NCBI RefSeq assembly: GCF_024171955.1
Contig: NZ_JAMTCS010000001.1
Location: forward strand, 434,001 to 498,000
DNA: 64,000 bases
Source of the DNA: Promicromonospora thailandica
Lineage (GTDB): Bacteria > Actinomycetota > Actinomycetes > Actinomycetales > Cellulomonadaceae
Direction of reading: 5' to 3'
The notes beneath the pieces are model-generated. The model was given only the letters and a program-made list of their open reading frames with translations, searched no databases and had not been told where the DNA came from. Numbering within the stretch: the first letter of the stretch is position 1; every line of letters starts with the position of its first letter. Shown here piece after piece: positions 1 through 7,745 of the stretch. The translations under genes were made by a program, and so were the position numbers.

Positions 1-596
1 CGGCGCACCTGCCGCACGCGGACGCCGTCGTGCACCGCGACGCCGCGGGCGTGCAGCCGGGCGCGCAGGGCCGCGAGCGCCCGCAGGGGGTCCACCTGGC
101 CCTGGCCGGGGAGCCGCACGGCGCCGTGGTTCGCGCCCGGGTACGGCGGCTCGTCCTCCCAGTGGACGGGCAGGCCGTGGCGCAGGCCCACGGCGAGGAC
201 GTCGTCGAGCACCGCGGTCTGCTCGGCCGTGGTCGCCACCGTCAGGTCGTCGCGGTCCTCCACGGGCACGCCCACCTCGGCGAGCGTGCGGCGCAGCCAG
301 CCCAGGCCCGCCGTGCCCGCGGCGACGTAGTGGTGCACCGTGTCCTCCCCGAGGCGGGCGAGCTCGGCGAGCCGGGTGCCCTGCAGCAGCGAGAGCTTGC
401 CCGTGGAGCGGGCGGTGGTGGTTGCAGCGGCCGCTGTGCCGGCCGGTGCGCCGGCCGTCCCGGCGTCGAGGACGACGACGTCCGCGCCGCCGTCGGCGAG
501 CAGGTGCGCCGTCACGGTGCCGGTGAGTCCCGCGCCCACCACGACCACGTCGGCGCGCAGGGGGCCGCGCGCCGTCTCCTGGATGCTGTCGTCCAT
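1..596 (-). CDS. FAD-dependent oxidoreductase, DAO family (3' end cut by window edge)
   Basis: The minus strand is open from ATG at 596 to the window edge, giving the first ~198 residues. An N-terminal Rossmann dinucleotide motif VVVVGAGLTG (residues 17-26, Gly21/Gly23/Gly26) binds the ADP part of FAD, followed by an acidic end of beta-2 (VVVLDAG). The stretch TTARSTGKLSLLQGT near residue 60 resembles DAO-type oxidoreductases of the YhfW kind, which often end in a Rieske 2Fe-2S domain. The C-terminus lies outside the window, so that domain cannot be checked. The gene is divergent from the PAS-ANTAR gene across ~165 bp. Substrate unknown; FAD-oxidoreductase family assignment is firm. Confidence 0.8.
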   Translation of the reverse strand, partial: MDDSIQETARGPLRADVVVVGAGLTGTVTAHLLADGGADVVVLDAGTAGAPAGTAAAATTTARSTGKLSLLQGTRLAELARLGEDTVHHYVAAGTAGLGWLRRTLAEVGVPVEDRDDLTVATTAEQTAVLDDVLAVGLRHGLPVHWEDEPPYPGANHGAVRLPGQGQVDPLRALAALRARLHARGVAVHDGVRVRQVR

Positions 597-760
597 CCTG
601 CCTCCGATCGCTGCGCCGTGCCCGGACCGTCCCAGGCTGGCACGGGGCGTGCGGACTCGCAGGGGCCGGTCAGGGGGCTGCGGTGGCCGGTGCCCGGGAA
701 CCGGGCTACGGTCAAGGTGGAGTCAAGACACGGCGCCGGACTGCGATGACGGAGGCCCCG

Positions 761-1510
761 ATGACGACACCGACCGCACGTACCACCGCCCAGCAGGCGT
801 CCGACGCCCGACCCGCAGCCGTCCCCGAGCGGGCCGGCGACCTGGTCAGAACGATCGCCGCGGGCACCCCGGTCGTCTCCGGCCAGTACCGCGTGGCGCT
901 GGCGACCGGCACGTGGTGGTGGTCCGACGAGGTGTACCGCCTGTACGGGTACGAGCCCGACGAGGTCAAGCCCGGCCGCGCGGTGCTGCGGGCCCGCAGG
1001 CACCCCGACGACCAGGACCGCGTGGTCCACGAGGCCGTGCGCGCGCTGCGCGCCGGCCACCCCTTCACCTGCGCGCAGCGCATCGTCGACACGCACGGTC
1101 GCACCCGCACCCTCATGGTGTCCGGGCAGGCCGTGCGGACGGCGTCCGGCCCGGAGCTGGTGGGCCAGGTGGCCGACGTGACGCCGCTGCAGCGCGAGGC
1201 CGTGGCGCGGGAGGCCCGCCGGGCGGTCGACGGCGCGATGGCCTCGGCGGCGACGATCGAGCAGGCGCGCGGGGTGCTGATGGCCGTGCACGGGCTCACC
1301 GAGGAGGACGCGCTCACCATGCTCACCGAGCGCGCCGCGACCGCGGGCGCCGACCTGCGCAGCGTGGCCGCCCAGCTCCTGGCCGGGCTCGCCGAGCCGG
1401 GGGCGCTCGGCGCCCCCGCGGCCCGGCAGGTGCGCCGTGTGCTCGCCGAGGTGGTGCCGACCAAGCGGTCGCGCGTGCACGACCCGCTGCTCACGCGCCG
1501 GGCGGCCTGA
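761..1510 (+). CDS. PAS and ANTAR domain-containing RNA-binding regulator
   Basis: A 249-residue protein. A PAS fold covers about residues 45-140 (WWWSDEVYRLYGYEPDEV then a HPDD motif typical of PAS ends). A C-terminal ANTAR domain (about 150-215) carries the helix ASAATIEQARGVLMAVHGLT. ANTAR domains bind paired stem-loops in nascent RNA and relieve transcription termination; the PAS part presumably senses a small ligand or redox state. I chose ATG 761 because GGAGG lies five bases upstream (751-755). In-frame ATG 746 and ATG 683 are possible but lack a good site. This single-component PAS-ANTAR architecture is common in actinobacteria. Targets cannot be seen here. Confidence 0.88.
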   Translation: MTTPTARTTAQQASDARPAAVPERAGDLVRTIAAGTPVVSGQYRVALATGTWWWSDEVYRLYGYEPDEVKPGRAVLRARRHPDDQDRVVHEAVRALRAGHPFTCAQRIVDTHGRTRTLMVSGQAVRTASGPELVGQVADVTPLQREAVAREARRAVDGAMASAATIEQARGVLMAVHGLTEEDALTMLTERAATAGADLRSVAAQLLAGLAEPGALGAPAARQVRRVLAEVVPTKRSRVHDPLLTRRAA

Positions 1511-1519
1511 GGCCGGGGT

Positions 1520-3283
1520 TCACTCCCCCGCGCGCTGCTCCCGCAGCAGGGCCGCGGCCTGGCCGCCGTCGGGCTCCTGCGCCAGCGCGTCGAGCGTCTG
1601 CTCCACCTTCTCCGCCTCCTGGCGCGGCGGGAGCAGCGGCACGTCGGGGTCCACGACGGCCTCGACGAGCACGGGCCGGTCGGCGGCCAGGGCGCGCGAC
1701 CAGGCCTCGCCCACCTGGCCCGGGTCGTCCACGCGGATGCCCTCCAGGCCGAGCAGCCGCGCGTAGTCGGCGTACGGGAAGTCTGGCACCGTCTGGGAGA
1801 CCGGGAACCGCGGGTCGCCCTCCATCTCGCGCTGCTCCCAGCTCACCTCGGCCAGGTCGCCGTTGTGCAGCACGAGGACGACGAACCGCGGGTCGGCCCA
1901 GTCGCGCCAGCGGTGCGCGACCGTGATGAGCTCCGACAGGCCGTTCATCTGCATGGCGCCGTCGCCCGCGAGCGCCACGACGGGCCGGTCGGGGTGCAGC
2001 AGCTTGGCCGCGATCCCGTACGGCATGGCCGAACCCATGGACGCGAGCGTGCTCGACAGGTGCGCGGGCACGCCCTCGGGCAGCCGCAGGAACCGGGCGT
2101 ACCAGTAGGTGACCGACCCGACGTCGACGGCGACCTGGGCGTCGGACGGCAGGCGCGCGGACAGCTCGCTCACCACGTGCTGCGGGTTGAGCCGCTCGGA
2201 CCGCTGCTCGACCCGGCGCCCGGCGACGTCGTGCCAGCCGCTGACGAAGCCCTCCACCTGGTCGCGCCACCCGGTGCGCCGCGGCAGCAGCGGCAGGAGG
2301 GCGTCGAGCGTGGCGGCGGCGTCGCCGACGAGGGCCTCCTCCACCGGGTACTTGGTGCCGATGTTGCGCCCGGTGACGTCGACCTGCACCGCCCGGGCCT
2401 GGCCGGGCGCCGGGTAGTACTCGGTCCAGGGGTCGTTGCTGCCCACGATCAGGAGGGTGTCGCACCCCGCCATGAGGTCGGCCGACGCGGTGGTGCCCAG
2501 GTGCCCCATGACGCCGCAGTGGTACGGCAGCGACTCGTCGAGCACGGGCTTGCCCAGGAGCGACGTCGTCAGGCCGCCGCCCAGCCGCTCGACCACCTCC
2601 CGCACCTGGCGTTCCGCGCCCGCGGCCCCCTGCCCGGCCAGCACCGCGACCCGCTCGCCGGCGCCGAGCAGGTCGGCGGCCGCGCGCAGGCGCGCGTCGT
2701 CGGGCACGACCCGGGGCTGCGCCCAGGCCGTCGAGGACTGCACGACGCCGTGCGACTGCTCGCCCTCGTCGGGCGCCTCGGCCTGCTGCACGTCGTGCGG
2801 CACGATCACGCAGACCGGGCTCGACGTCGCCAGCGCGGTGCGGAACGCGTTGTCCAGGGCGTGCGGCAGCTGGTCCGGCGAGACCACGGTCTGCACGTAC
2901 TGCCCGCACACGTCCTTGAAGAGGGTGTGCAGGTCCACCTCCTGCTGGTACCCGGCGCCGAGCGCGCTCGTCACGACCTGCCCGACGATCGCGACCACCG
3001 GCTTGCGGTCCAGCTTGGCGTCGTACAGCCCCTCCAGCAGGTGGATCGCGCCGGGTCCCTGCGTCGCGAGGCACACGCCGGCACCCCCGCCGTACTTGGC
3101 GTGACCGGTCGCCATGAAGGCGGCCATCTCCTCGTGCCGCGCCGTCACCAGCTCGACCTGCTCCTCGTGCCGGCGCAGCGCCGCCAGCAGGGGGTCGACG
3201 CCGTCGCCCGCGTACCCGAAGACGCGGGTCACGCCCCAGTCGGCCAGTCGTTCGACGAGTCGGTCTGCCACGGTGGAGGTCAT
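1520..3283 (-). CDS. Thiamine pyrophosphate-dependent enzyme, pyruvate oxidase (PoxB/YdaP)-like
   Basis: A 587-residue protein of the POX/acetolactate synthase superfamily with the usual three domains. The N-terminal PYR domain begins VADRLVERLADWGVTRVFGY and holds the TPP-activating Glu in HEEMAAFMA (~residue 52). A central FAD/nucleotide-fold domain follows. The C-terminal PP domain has the TPP motif GDGAMQMNG (~437) ending in LHNGDLAEVSWEQ. Length fits PoxB/YdaP (~570-580). These enzymes decarboxylate pyruvate to acetate and CO2, passing electrons to quinones or O2. The start at 3283 has GGGAGAG upstream; a longer open frame to 3445 has non-coding composition. Exact substrate is not decided by sequence; acetolactate-synthase-like activity is an alternative. 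Confidence 0.85.
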   Translation of the reverse strand: MTSTVADRLVERLADWGVTRVFGYAGDGVDPLLAALRRHEEQVELVTARHEEMAAFMATGHAKYGGGAGVCLATQGPGAIHLLEGLYDAKLDRKPVVAIVGQVVTSALGAGYQQEVDLHTLFKDVCGQYVQTVVSPDQLPHALDNAFRTALATSSPVCVIVPHDVQQAEAPDEGEQSHGVVQSSTAWAQPRVVPDDARLRAAADLLGAGERVAVLAGQGAAGAERQVREVVERLGGGLTTSLLGKPVLDESLPYHCGVMGHLGTTASADLMAGCDTLLIVGSNDPWTEYYPAPGQARAVQVDVTGRNIGTKYPVEEALVGDAAATLDALLPLLPRRTGWRDQVEGFVSGWHDVAGRRVEQRSERLNPQHVVSELSARLPSDAQVAVDVGSVTYWYARFLRLPEGVPAHLSSTLASMGSAMPYGIAAKLLHPDRPVVALAGDGAMQMNGLSELITVAHRWRDWADPRFVVLVLHNGDLAEVSWEQREMEGDPRFPVSQTVPDFPYADYARLLGLEGIRVDDPGQVGEAWSRALAADRPVLVEAVVDPDVPLLPPRQEAEKVEQTLDALAQEPDGGQAAALLREQRAGE

Positions 3284-3381
3284 TCGCTCTCCCAGGGTCG
3301 TCCGGCGCACGACCGCGGCGTCGGCTCCACCGGGATGCGCCCGCTCCATCGTGGGCACGCGGCGCGGCACTCGCACGCGCG

Positions 3382-3750
3382 TCAGGCGGTGGCGGTGCAG
3401 TCCTGGCTGAACGTGTTCCACCAGCGGCCGTCGCGCTCGACCCACAGCGAGCTGACGTACATCGCCTCCGGCTCGCCGCCGCCGGCGGGCTCGTAGTCAG
3501 CGCGGTAGCAGAGGAGCACCGAGCCGGGCGCGACCTCGACGACACGCTCCTGGGTGATGCGGTAGGAGGTGACGGTCGGTCCGTCGGCGAGCTCGGCCGC
3601 GTGCTCGTCCCGGGTGGCGAAACCCGTCGGGTACAGGCCGACGAAGTCCTCGGAGAGCAGTGCGCGGTCGGCGTCGGGGTCCCCGGCGACCAGCGCGTCC
3701 CAGACCCGGGTCTCGAGGGCGACGAAGAAGTCGGTGGTGCGGTCAGGCAT
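3382..3750 (-). CDS. SnoaL/DUF4440-like NTF2-fold protein
   Basis: A 122-residue protein starting MPDRTTDFFVALETRVWDAL with a GAGGAG site just upstream. The pattern of an N-terminal helix, ALVAGDPDADRALLSEDFVG, TSYRITQERVVEVAPGSVLL and a terminal WVERDGRWWNTFSQD is the conical NTF2-like fold of the DUF4440/SnoaL group, which includes small ketosteroid-isomerase-like enzymes and ligand-binding proteins. No reliable catalytic residue can be assigned, so the function stays open. It lies ~100 bp downstream of the TPP enzyme gene on the same strand, but that enzyme reads away from it, so an operon would have to start here and run into the TPP gene. Confidence 0.75.
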   Translation of the reverse strand: MPDRTTDFFVALETRVWDALVAGDPDADRALLSEDFVGLYPTGFATRDEHAAELADGPTVTSYRITQERVVEVAPGSVLLCYRADYEPAGGGEPEAMYVSSLWVERDGRWWNTFSQDCTATA

Positions 3751-3828
3751 GGGGCTCCTCGCGGTGACGGTCGCGTACCCGGCCATGATGGACGTCCCCG
3801 CACCCCACCCGCCGACCGAGGGAACCTG

Positions 3829-4533
3829 ATGCACGCCGACCACTACGACGGCTTCGCGGCCCGGTACGAAGCCGAGAACCAGCGCAACCTGCTCAACGCC
3901 TACTACGACCGCCCGGCGATGATCCGGCTCGCCGGCGACGTGGCCGGGCGCAGGATCCTCGACGCCGGGTGCGGGTCCGGCCCGCTGACCGCCGCGCTGC
4001 GCTCGGCGGGCGCGCTGATGACGGGCGTGGACGGCAGCCCGGAGATGCTCGCCCTGGCCCGCGAGCGCCTCGGCGACGCCGTGCCGCTGCACGTGGCCGA
4101 CCTGGCGAGGCCGCTGCCGTTCGCGGACGGCGCGTTCGACGACGTCGTCTGCTCCCTCGTGCTGCACTACCTCGAGGACTGGGCGGGGCCGCTGGCCGAG
4201 CTCCGTCGGGTGCTCCGGCCGGGCGGACGACTCATCCTCTCGGTGAACCACCCGTCCGTGCGCGTGTTCTTCAACCCGGAGGAGGACTACTTCGCCACCC
4301 GGCCGTACACCGAGACGTTCGTCTTCGAGGACGGCACCGAGGAGCTGCCGTTCTGGCACCGGTCGCTGACCACGATGGTCCGGGAGTTCCTCGCGGCGGG
4401 GTTCCGCATCTCCGCCGTCGAGGAACCGCCGCCCGCGCCGGACACCCCGCGCGACCTGCTGCCGCCGCGCGTCGCGAGCGGCGAGCGGGAGGCGTTCCTG
4501 TGCTTCCTGTACGTCGTGCTCACGGCGGAGTGA
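3829..4533 (+). CDS. Class I SAM-dependent methyltransferase
   Basis: A 234-residue protein with the class I motif I ILDAGCGSG (residues 43-51), motif II acidic residue in GVDGSPEML, a motif III-type region (FADGAFDDVVCSLVLHYLED) and the RRVLRPGGRLIL post-motif. This is the UbiE/Methyltransf_11 type. It starts at ATG 3829 behind GAGGGA; upstream frame to 3601 runs antisense to the SnoaL-like gene and is not coding. The acceptor substrate cannot be told. It ends convergently, overlapping the hemerythrin gene by 14 bases, which is unusual but each reading frame is well supported. Confidence 0.85.
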   Translation: MHADHYDGFAARYEAENQRNLLNAYYDRPAMIRLAGDVAGRRILDAGCGSGPLTAALRSAGALMTGVDGSPEMLALARERLGDAVPLHVADLARPLPFADGAFDDVVCSLVLHYLEDWAGPLAELRRVLRPGGRLILSVNHPSVRVFFNPEEDYFATRPYTETFVFEDGTEELPFWHRSLTTMVREFLAAGFRISAVEEPPPAPDTPRDLLPPRVASGEREAFLCFLYVVLTAE

Positions 4534-4990
4534 GCGGCCCCAGGACGTCCGCCGGGTCCGCGTCGAGGCCGAGGGTCTCCAGCACGTGCAGCAGACTGCG
4601 CTCCTCGTAGCGGAAGTGGCTCTCCATGATCGCGGCGATGCCCTCGAGGTGGGCCGCCAGCGCCTCCGGCGGCTCGGCCGCCGACACCGCCGCCTCCAGG
4701 CCACCGACGAGGTGGCCGATCATCGAGTGGTCCTGGCGCAGCGCGCGCAGGGTCCCGGCCAGCTCGGGGTGCGCGGCCGCGACCGCGGGGAAGATCTCGC
4801 GGTCCTCCCCCTCGTGGTGCCCGGTCAGGGCCGTGCAGAAGCCGTGGCAGAACAGGAGGAGCTCGCGGGTCGCGGGTGTGCCGGAGGCGAGCGCCTCCCG
4901 CGTGACCGTCAGTGCGTCGCGCAGGCGTGCGTGCACCCTGCGCAGCTCGGTGCTCCAGGCCACCAGCCTGGTCGTCTCGCCCTCAGTCAC
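4520..4990 (-). CDS. Hemerythrin HHE cation-binding domain protein
   Basis: A 156-residue four-helix protein with the hemerythrin-like His/Glu pattern: RRVHARLRDAL (His20), CHGF, TGHHEGEDREIFP (His57/His58, Glu61), a DHSMIGH helix and SHFRYEERSLL. These ligands hold a di-iron centre in the family; roles include O2, NO or redox sensing and iron-damage repair. The start is GTG 4990 with no Shine-Dalgarno of its own; a short well-initiated frame (4983-5018) ends across it, suggesting translational coupling or a frameshift at the N-terminus. The 3' end overlaps the convergent methyltransferase gene by 14 bases. Confidence 0.85.
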   Translation of the reverse strand: MTEGETTRLVAWSTELRRVHARLRDALTVTREALASGTPATRELLLFCHGFCTALTGHHEGEDREIFPAVAAAHPELAGTLRALRQDHSMIGHLVGGLEAAVSAAEPPEALAAHLEGIAAIMESHFRYEERSLLHVLETLGLDADPADVLGPLTPP

Positions 4991-5018
4991 GTGAGGGCGA
5001 AGGGGTCAGCGAGGTCAT
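4983..5018 (-). other. 11-codon upstream ORF overlapping the hemerythrin start
   Basis: ATG 5018 is preceded by AAGGAGA at good spacing and reads MTSLTPSPSRD then TGA. The GTG start of the hemerythrin gene lies inside its last codons. The only strong ribosome site in the region drives this frame, not the hemerythrin frame. Either translation is coupled through this mini-ORF, or a one-base difference would join it to the hemerythrin frame as the true N-terminus. Confidence 0.45.
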
Positions 5019-5108
5019 CGCCGTCTCCTTCGGGTCCCGCGCCTCCATGCCTGACACGGTCTGCCACCGGCACGCGACGCTGGGGCCGAGGCTAGCAGGC
5101 ACCGGCGC

Positions 5109-5133
5109 GGCCGGCGGGGAGTCCCCGCCGGCC
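5109..5133 (-). terminator. Hairpin terminator of the tandem esterase gene
   Basis: A perfect 11-bp stem GGCCGGCGGGG / CCCCGCCGGCC with a 3-base loop lies 20 bases past the esterase stop codon on the minus strand. There is no U-tract, as is usual for high-GC actinobacterial hairpins. Confidence 0.65.
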
Positions 5134-5152
5134 GGGCCGGGCCTGGGTGCCG

Positions 5153-7390
5153 CTAGGCGGCGTCCTCGACGAACAGGCGCGGCAGGAAGTCGATGAGCGA
5201 CTTCTGCCAGACGTCCCAGCTGTGCGGGCCCGGGATGATCGGCGCGAACTCGTGGTTCACGCCGCGGTTCTCCATGGCGTCGATGAGCTGGAGCGTCGCA
5301 CCGTAGGTGAAGTCCTGCACGTCACCGGAGTAGACGCGCAGCAGCTTCGTGCCCTCGTTGATGGCCTCGACGTCAGCGTTGGCCGGCGGCGCGCCGAACG
5401 CCGACATGGCGCCGATGTACCCGAACTCGCCCGGGTGCGCCCACAGGGTGCTGAGCGTGTGGCCCGAACCCATCGAGAGCCCCGCCAGCGCCCGCTGGTC
5501 GCCCCTGGAGCTGATGTTCAGCTGCTCCTGCGCGGCCGGGACGATGCGCGTGGTGACCTCCGTGGGGAAGTCCACGCCGTTGCCGTTGGCCATGACGACC
5601 ACCATCGGCACCATCGTGCCGTTCCGGTAGTGGTTGTCGAGGATGCGCTGCACGTGGCCCACCTCGACCCAGTCGGTCCACGTCTGCCCGCCACCGTGCT
5701 GCAGGTAGAAGACCGGGTACGGCTCGGCCCGGTCCGCGTCGTAGTCCGGCGGCGTCCACACGTACGCCGAGCGCTCCGTGCCGCCGCCCGCGGTGCTCGG
5801 GTAGCTCAGGACGCTGACCTCACCGCGTGCCTCTTCCGGCACCTGCGCCGTGTACCGGCCACGGAGCGTGTCGCCCTCGACCGTGAACGTGCTCCAGGTC
5901 GGCTCGGAGAACACCGAGGTCGGGTTCGTGGCGTCCTTGCGGTCCACGCCGTCGACCACGAACTTGTAGTAGTACGAGCCGCCCTCGACCGCGAGCGAGA
6001 GCCGCCACGACCCGTCGGCCTGCTGGACCATGTGGGTGCGCGGCCAGCTACCGGCCGGGCCGAAGTTGCCCCAGACCGTGACGTTGTTCGCGTCGGGCGC
6101 GACCTCGGGGCCGAGCTCGAAGGTGACCACGCCGTTCTCGTCGATCCACGGCGTCGGGGTGGTGCCCGGCGCCGGCAGCTCGTGCGCCACGAACGGCAGG
6201 TGCCCCTCGCTCGGTCCCTCGTCCGCATCCTCCTGGAAGATGCGCCCGGCGAAGTCGTGCAGGCTCTTCTGCCACGTGTCCCACGTGCCGCCCGTCTCGG
6301 GGTCCGACCCGTCGGACTGGAACTCCACGCCCGCCGCCGTCAGCTTCCCCGCGAGCGCGACGGTGGAGTCGTACCCCGGGTCGGTGACGTTGCCCGCGTA
6401 CAGGCGGACGACGTCGACCGCGTCGTTGATCTGCTTGGCCTTGCCCTTCGGGATCGCCGCGTCGAGACCGCCCGAGAACGAGCCGACGCCGCCGAAGTCG
6501 CGCGGCTTGGCGACCACGGCGTCCAGGGCCTGCTCCGCGCCGCGCCCGATGCCGGCGATGGCACGGTCCGCCCCCTTGTGGGAGACGTTGAAGGCGCGCT
6601 CGACGGCGGGCAGCAGGTCCTTCGTCACGCCGGCGGGGGCCGGTGCGTCGCCGTCCGCCATGACGACGACCATCGGCTCGGCGTCGCCGTCGAGCGTGAG
6701 GTTGTCCATGATCTGGCCGAGCCGGCCCAGCTCCACCCACTCGCGGTGGCTCTGGCCCTCGTCCTGCAGCAGGTAGAGCACCGGGTACCGCTGCGCGCGG
6801 TCCGCGTCGTACCCCGGGGGCGTCCACACGAGCGCCTCCTTCTGGTGCCTCGGCCCCTTGCCGTAGGCGAGCGTGTCGAGCTCGCCGCCGCCGGCCACGT
6901 CGTCGAGCCACTCCGCACCCGGTCCGGGCACGAACAGCGTGCTGTAGGTGGGCCTCGACGTCACCTCCTGCGGCGCGTCGGGGTTGCGGAAGGCGACCGC
7001 GTCCTGGTCCGCCGCGGGGCGCGCGGCGTACTGGTAGTAGTAGAGCCCGGGCTCGAGGGGGCCGAGCGTGGCGGTCAGGTTCGACCCGCTGGCCCCCATG
7101 TTGAGGTCGGTCCACGCCTTGCCGGGGCCGAAGTTCCCCTGTACCGCGACGGGGCCGTCCGCGATCCCGGTCGCCTCGGTCACGGCCGCGCGGGGCACGG
7201 TGAAGCGGTAGACGTCCGAGACCGGGTTGTCGGGCACCTCGCCCACCCACGGGTCGCTGCTCACCGCGTCGGCCGCGGCCGTCGGCGCGACGAGCAGGGT
7301 GCCTGCCATCGCGGCTCCAGCGGCAGCCGCCGCCAGTCGTCGGCCTCGTCGAAACGGGCGGGCGCTGCGCGCCTGAGGTTGTCTCACCAT
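5153..7390 (-). CDS. Secreted tandem-domain esterase (Fes/feruloyl-esterase-like); first catalytic domain degenerate
   Basis: A 745-residue protein: signal peptide (RRGRRLAAAAAGAAMAGTLL, Ala-x-Ala near 40), then two repeats of a beta-sandwich CBM48-like E-set module followed by an esterase-D-type alpha/beta hydrolase. Both halves share VWTPPGYDADR / VWTPPDYDADR, YPVLYLLQ / YPVFYLQH and WDTWQKSL / WDVWQKSL. The second domain keeps the nucleophile elbow LAGLSMGSG and the His in GPHSWDVW. The first has IAGIGRGAE (no Ser) and TGGTWDTW (no His), so it should be inactive. Start ATG 7390 follows GAGGAAGG. Family members cleave feruloyl or acetyl esters on xylan, or siderophore esters. It is secreted, so polysaccharide deacylation is the likelier job; the dead half may bind substrate. 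Confidence 0.85.
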   Translation of the reverse strand: MVRQPQARSARPFRRGRRLAAAAAGAAMAGTLLVAPTAAADAVSSDPWVGEVPDNPVSDVYRFTVPRAAVTEATGIADGPVAVQGNFGPGKAWTDLNMGASGSNLTATLGPLEPGLYYYQYAARPAADQDAVAFRNPDAPQEVTSRPTYSTLFVPGPGAEWLDDVAGGGELDTLAYGKGPRHQKEALVWTPPGYDADRAQRYPVLYLLQDEGQSHREWVELGRLGQIMDNLTLDGDAEPMVVVMADGDAPAPAGVTKDLLPAVERAFNVSHKGADRAIAGIGRGAEQALDAVVAKPRDFGGVGSFSGGLDAAIPKGKAKQINDAVDVVRLYAGNVTDPGYDSTVALAGKLTAAGVEFQSDGSDPETGGTWDTWQKSLHDFAGRIFQEDADEGPSEGHLPFVAHELPAPGTTPTPWIDENGVVTFELGPEVAPDANNVTVWGNFGPAGSWPRTHMVQQADGSWRLSLAVEGGSYYYKFVVDGVDRKDATNPTSVFSEPTWSTFTVEGDTLRGRYTAQVPEEARGEVSVLSYPSTAGGGTERSAYVWTPPDYDADRAEPYPVFYLQHGGGQTWTDWVEVGHVQRILDNHYRNGTMVPMVVVMANGNGVDFPTEVTTRIVPAAQEQLNISSRGDQRALAGLSMGSGHTLSTLWAHPGEFGYIGAMSAFGAPPANADVEAINEGTKLLRVYSGDVQDFTYGATLQLIDAMENRGVNHEFAPIIPGPHSWDVWQKSLIDFLPRLFVEDAA

Positions 7391-7745
7391 TGACCTTCCT
7401 CTCGTTCGAAATCGATGTCGTACGCCACGAGGGCGGCCGCTCCGCCGCACTCGCGCATGACAGGTGACCGCGTCGGCACCTGCCACGTGTGGGGGCCCGG
7501 GCCAGGCTGGCCCGGGCGGTTCGTCGCGCCGGTCAGCCGGTGGCGCTCACGCCTCGCCGGCCTGCGGCCTCGTGGCCGCGAGCAGGCCGTGCGCCGACAG
7601 GGACAAAGCTCTTCGGGTCATCTGCGTGCTCCCTTGCACGAGCGTGTTCCAGCCGAGGCCGAACTTTATCGATAAAGTGGACTTTAACGATAAAGTTGCG
7701 GCCTGACAAGACGTCGGCGCATCCGCCGTACGGCACGATGGCGGC
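7391..7745. other. Intergenic region between the esterase and AAA ATPase genes
   Basis: 355 bp with divergent promoters expected for both genes. It contains the AT-rich double palindrome at 7662-7697. On the minus strand ATG 7620, preceded by AAGGGAG, opens a 24-codon frame beginning MTRRALSLSAHGLLAA and ending at 7546-7548; it could be a leader peptide or a gene remnant. No other coding signal was seen. Confidence 0.4.
7662..7697. promoter_or_regulatory. Two palindromic operators, 18 bp apart
   Basis: ACTTTATCGATAAAGT (7663-7678) is a perfect 16-bp palindrome; ACTTTAACGATAAAGT (7681-7696) is the same site with one mismatch. Centres are 18 bp apart, so two dimers could bind adjacent faces. 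The sites are AT-rich in a >70% GC background, and lie ~50 bp upstream of the AAA ATPase gene. The cognate regulator is not encoded next to them. Confidence 0.7.

Noticed and set aside
5147-7393. A 748-codon open frame on the plus strand opposite the tandem esterase
   Set aside because: It is antisense to a gene with clear domains and signal peptide, and its composition (Arg, His, Val, Gly) is that of a high-GC shadow frame.
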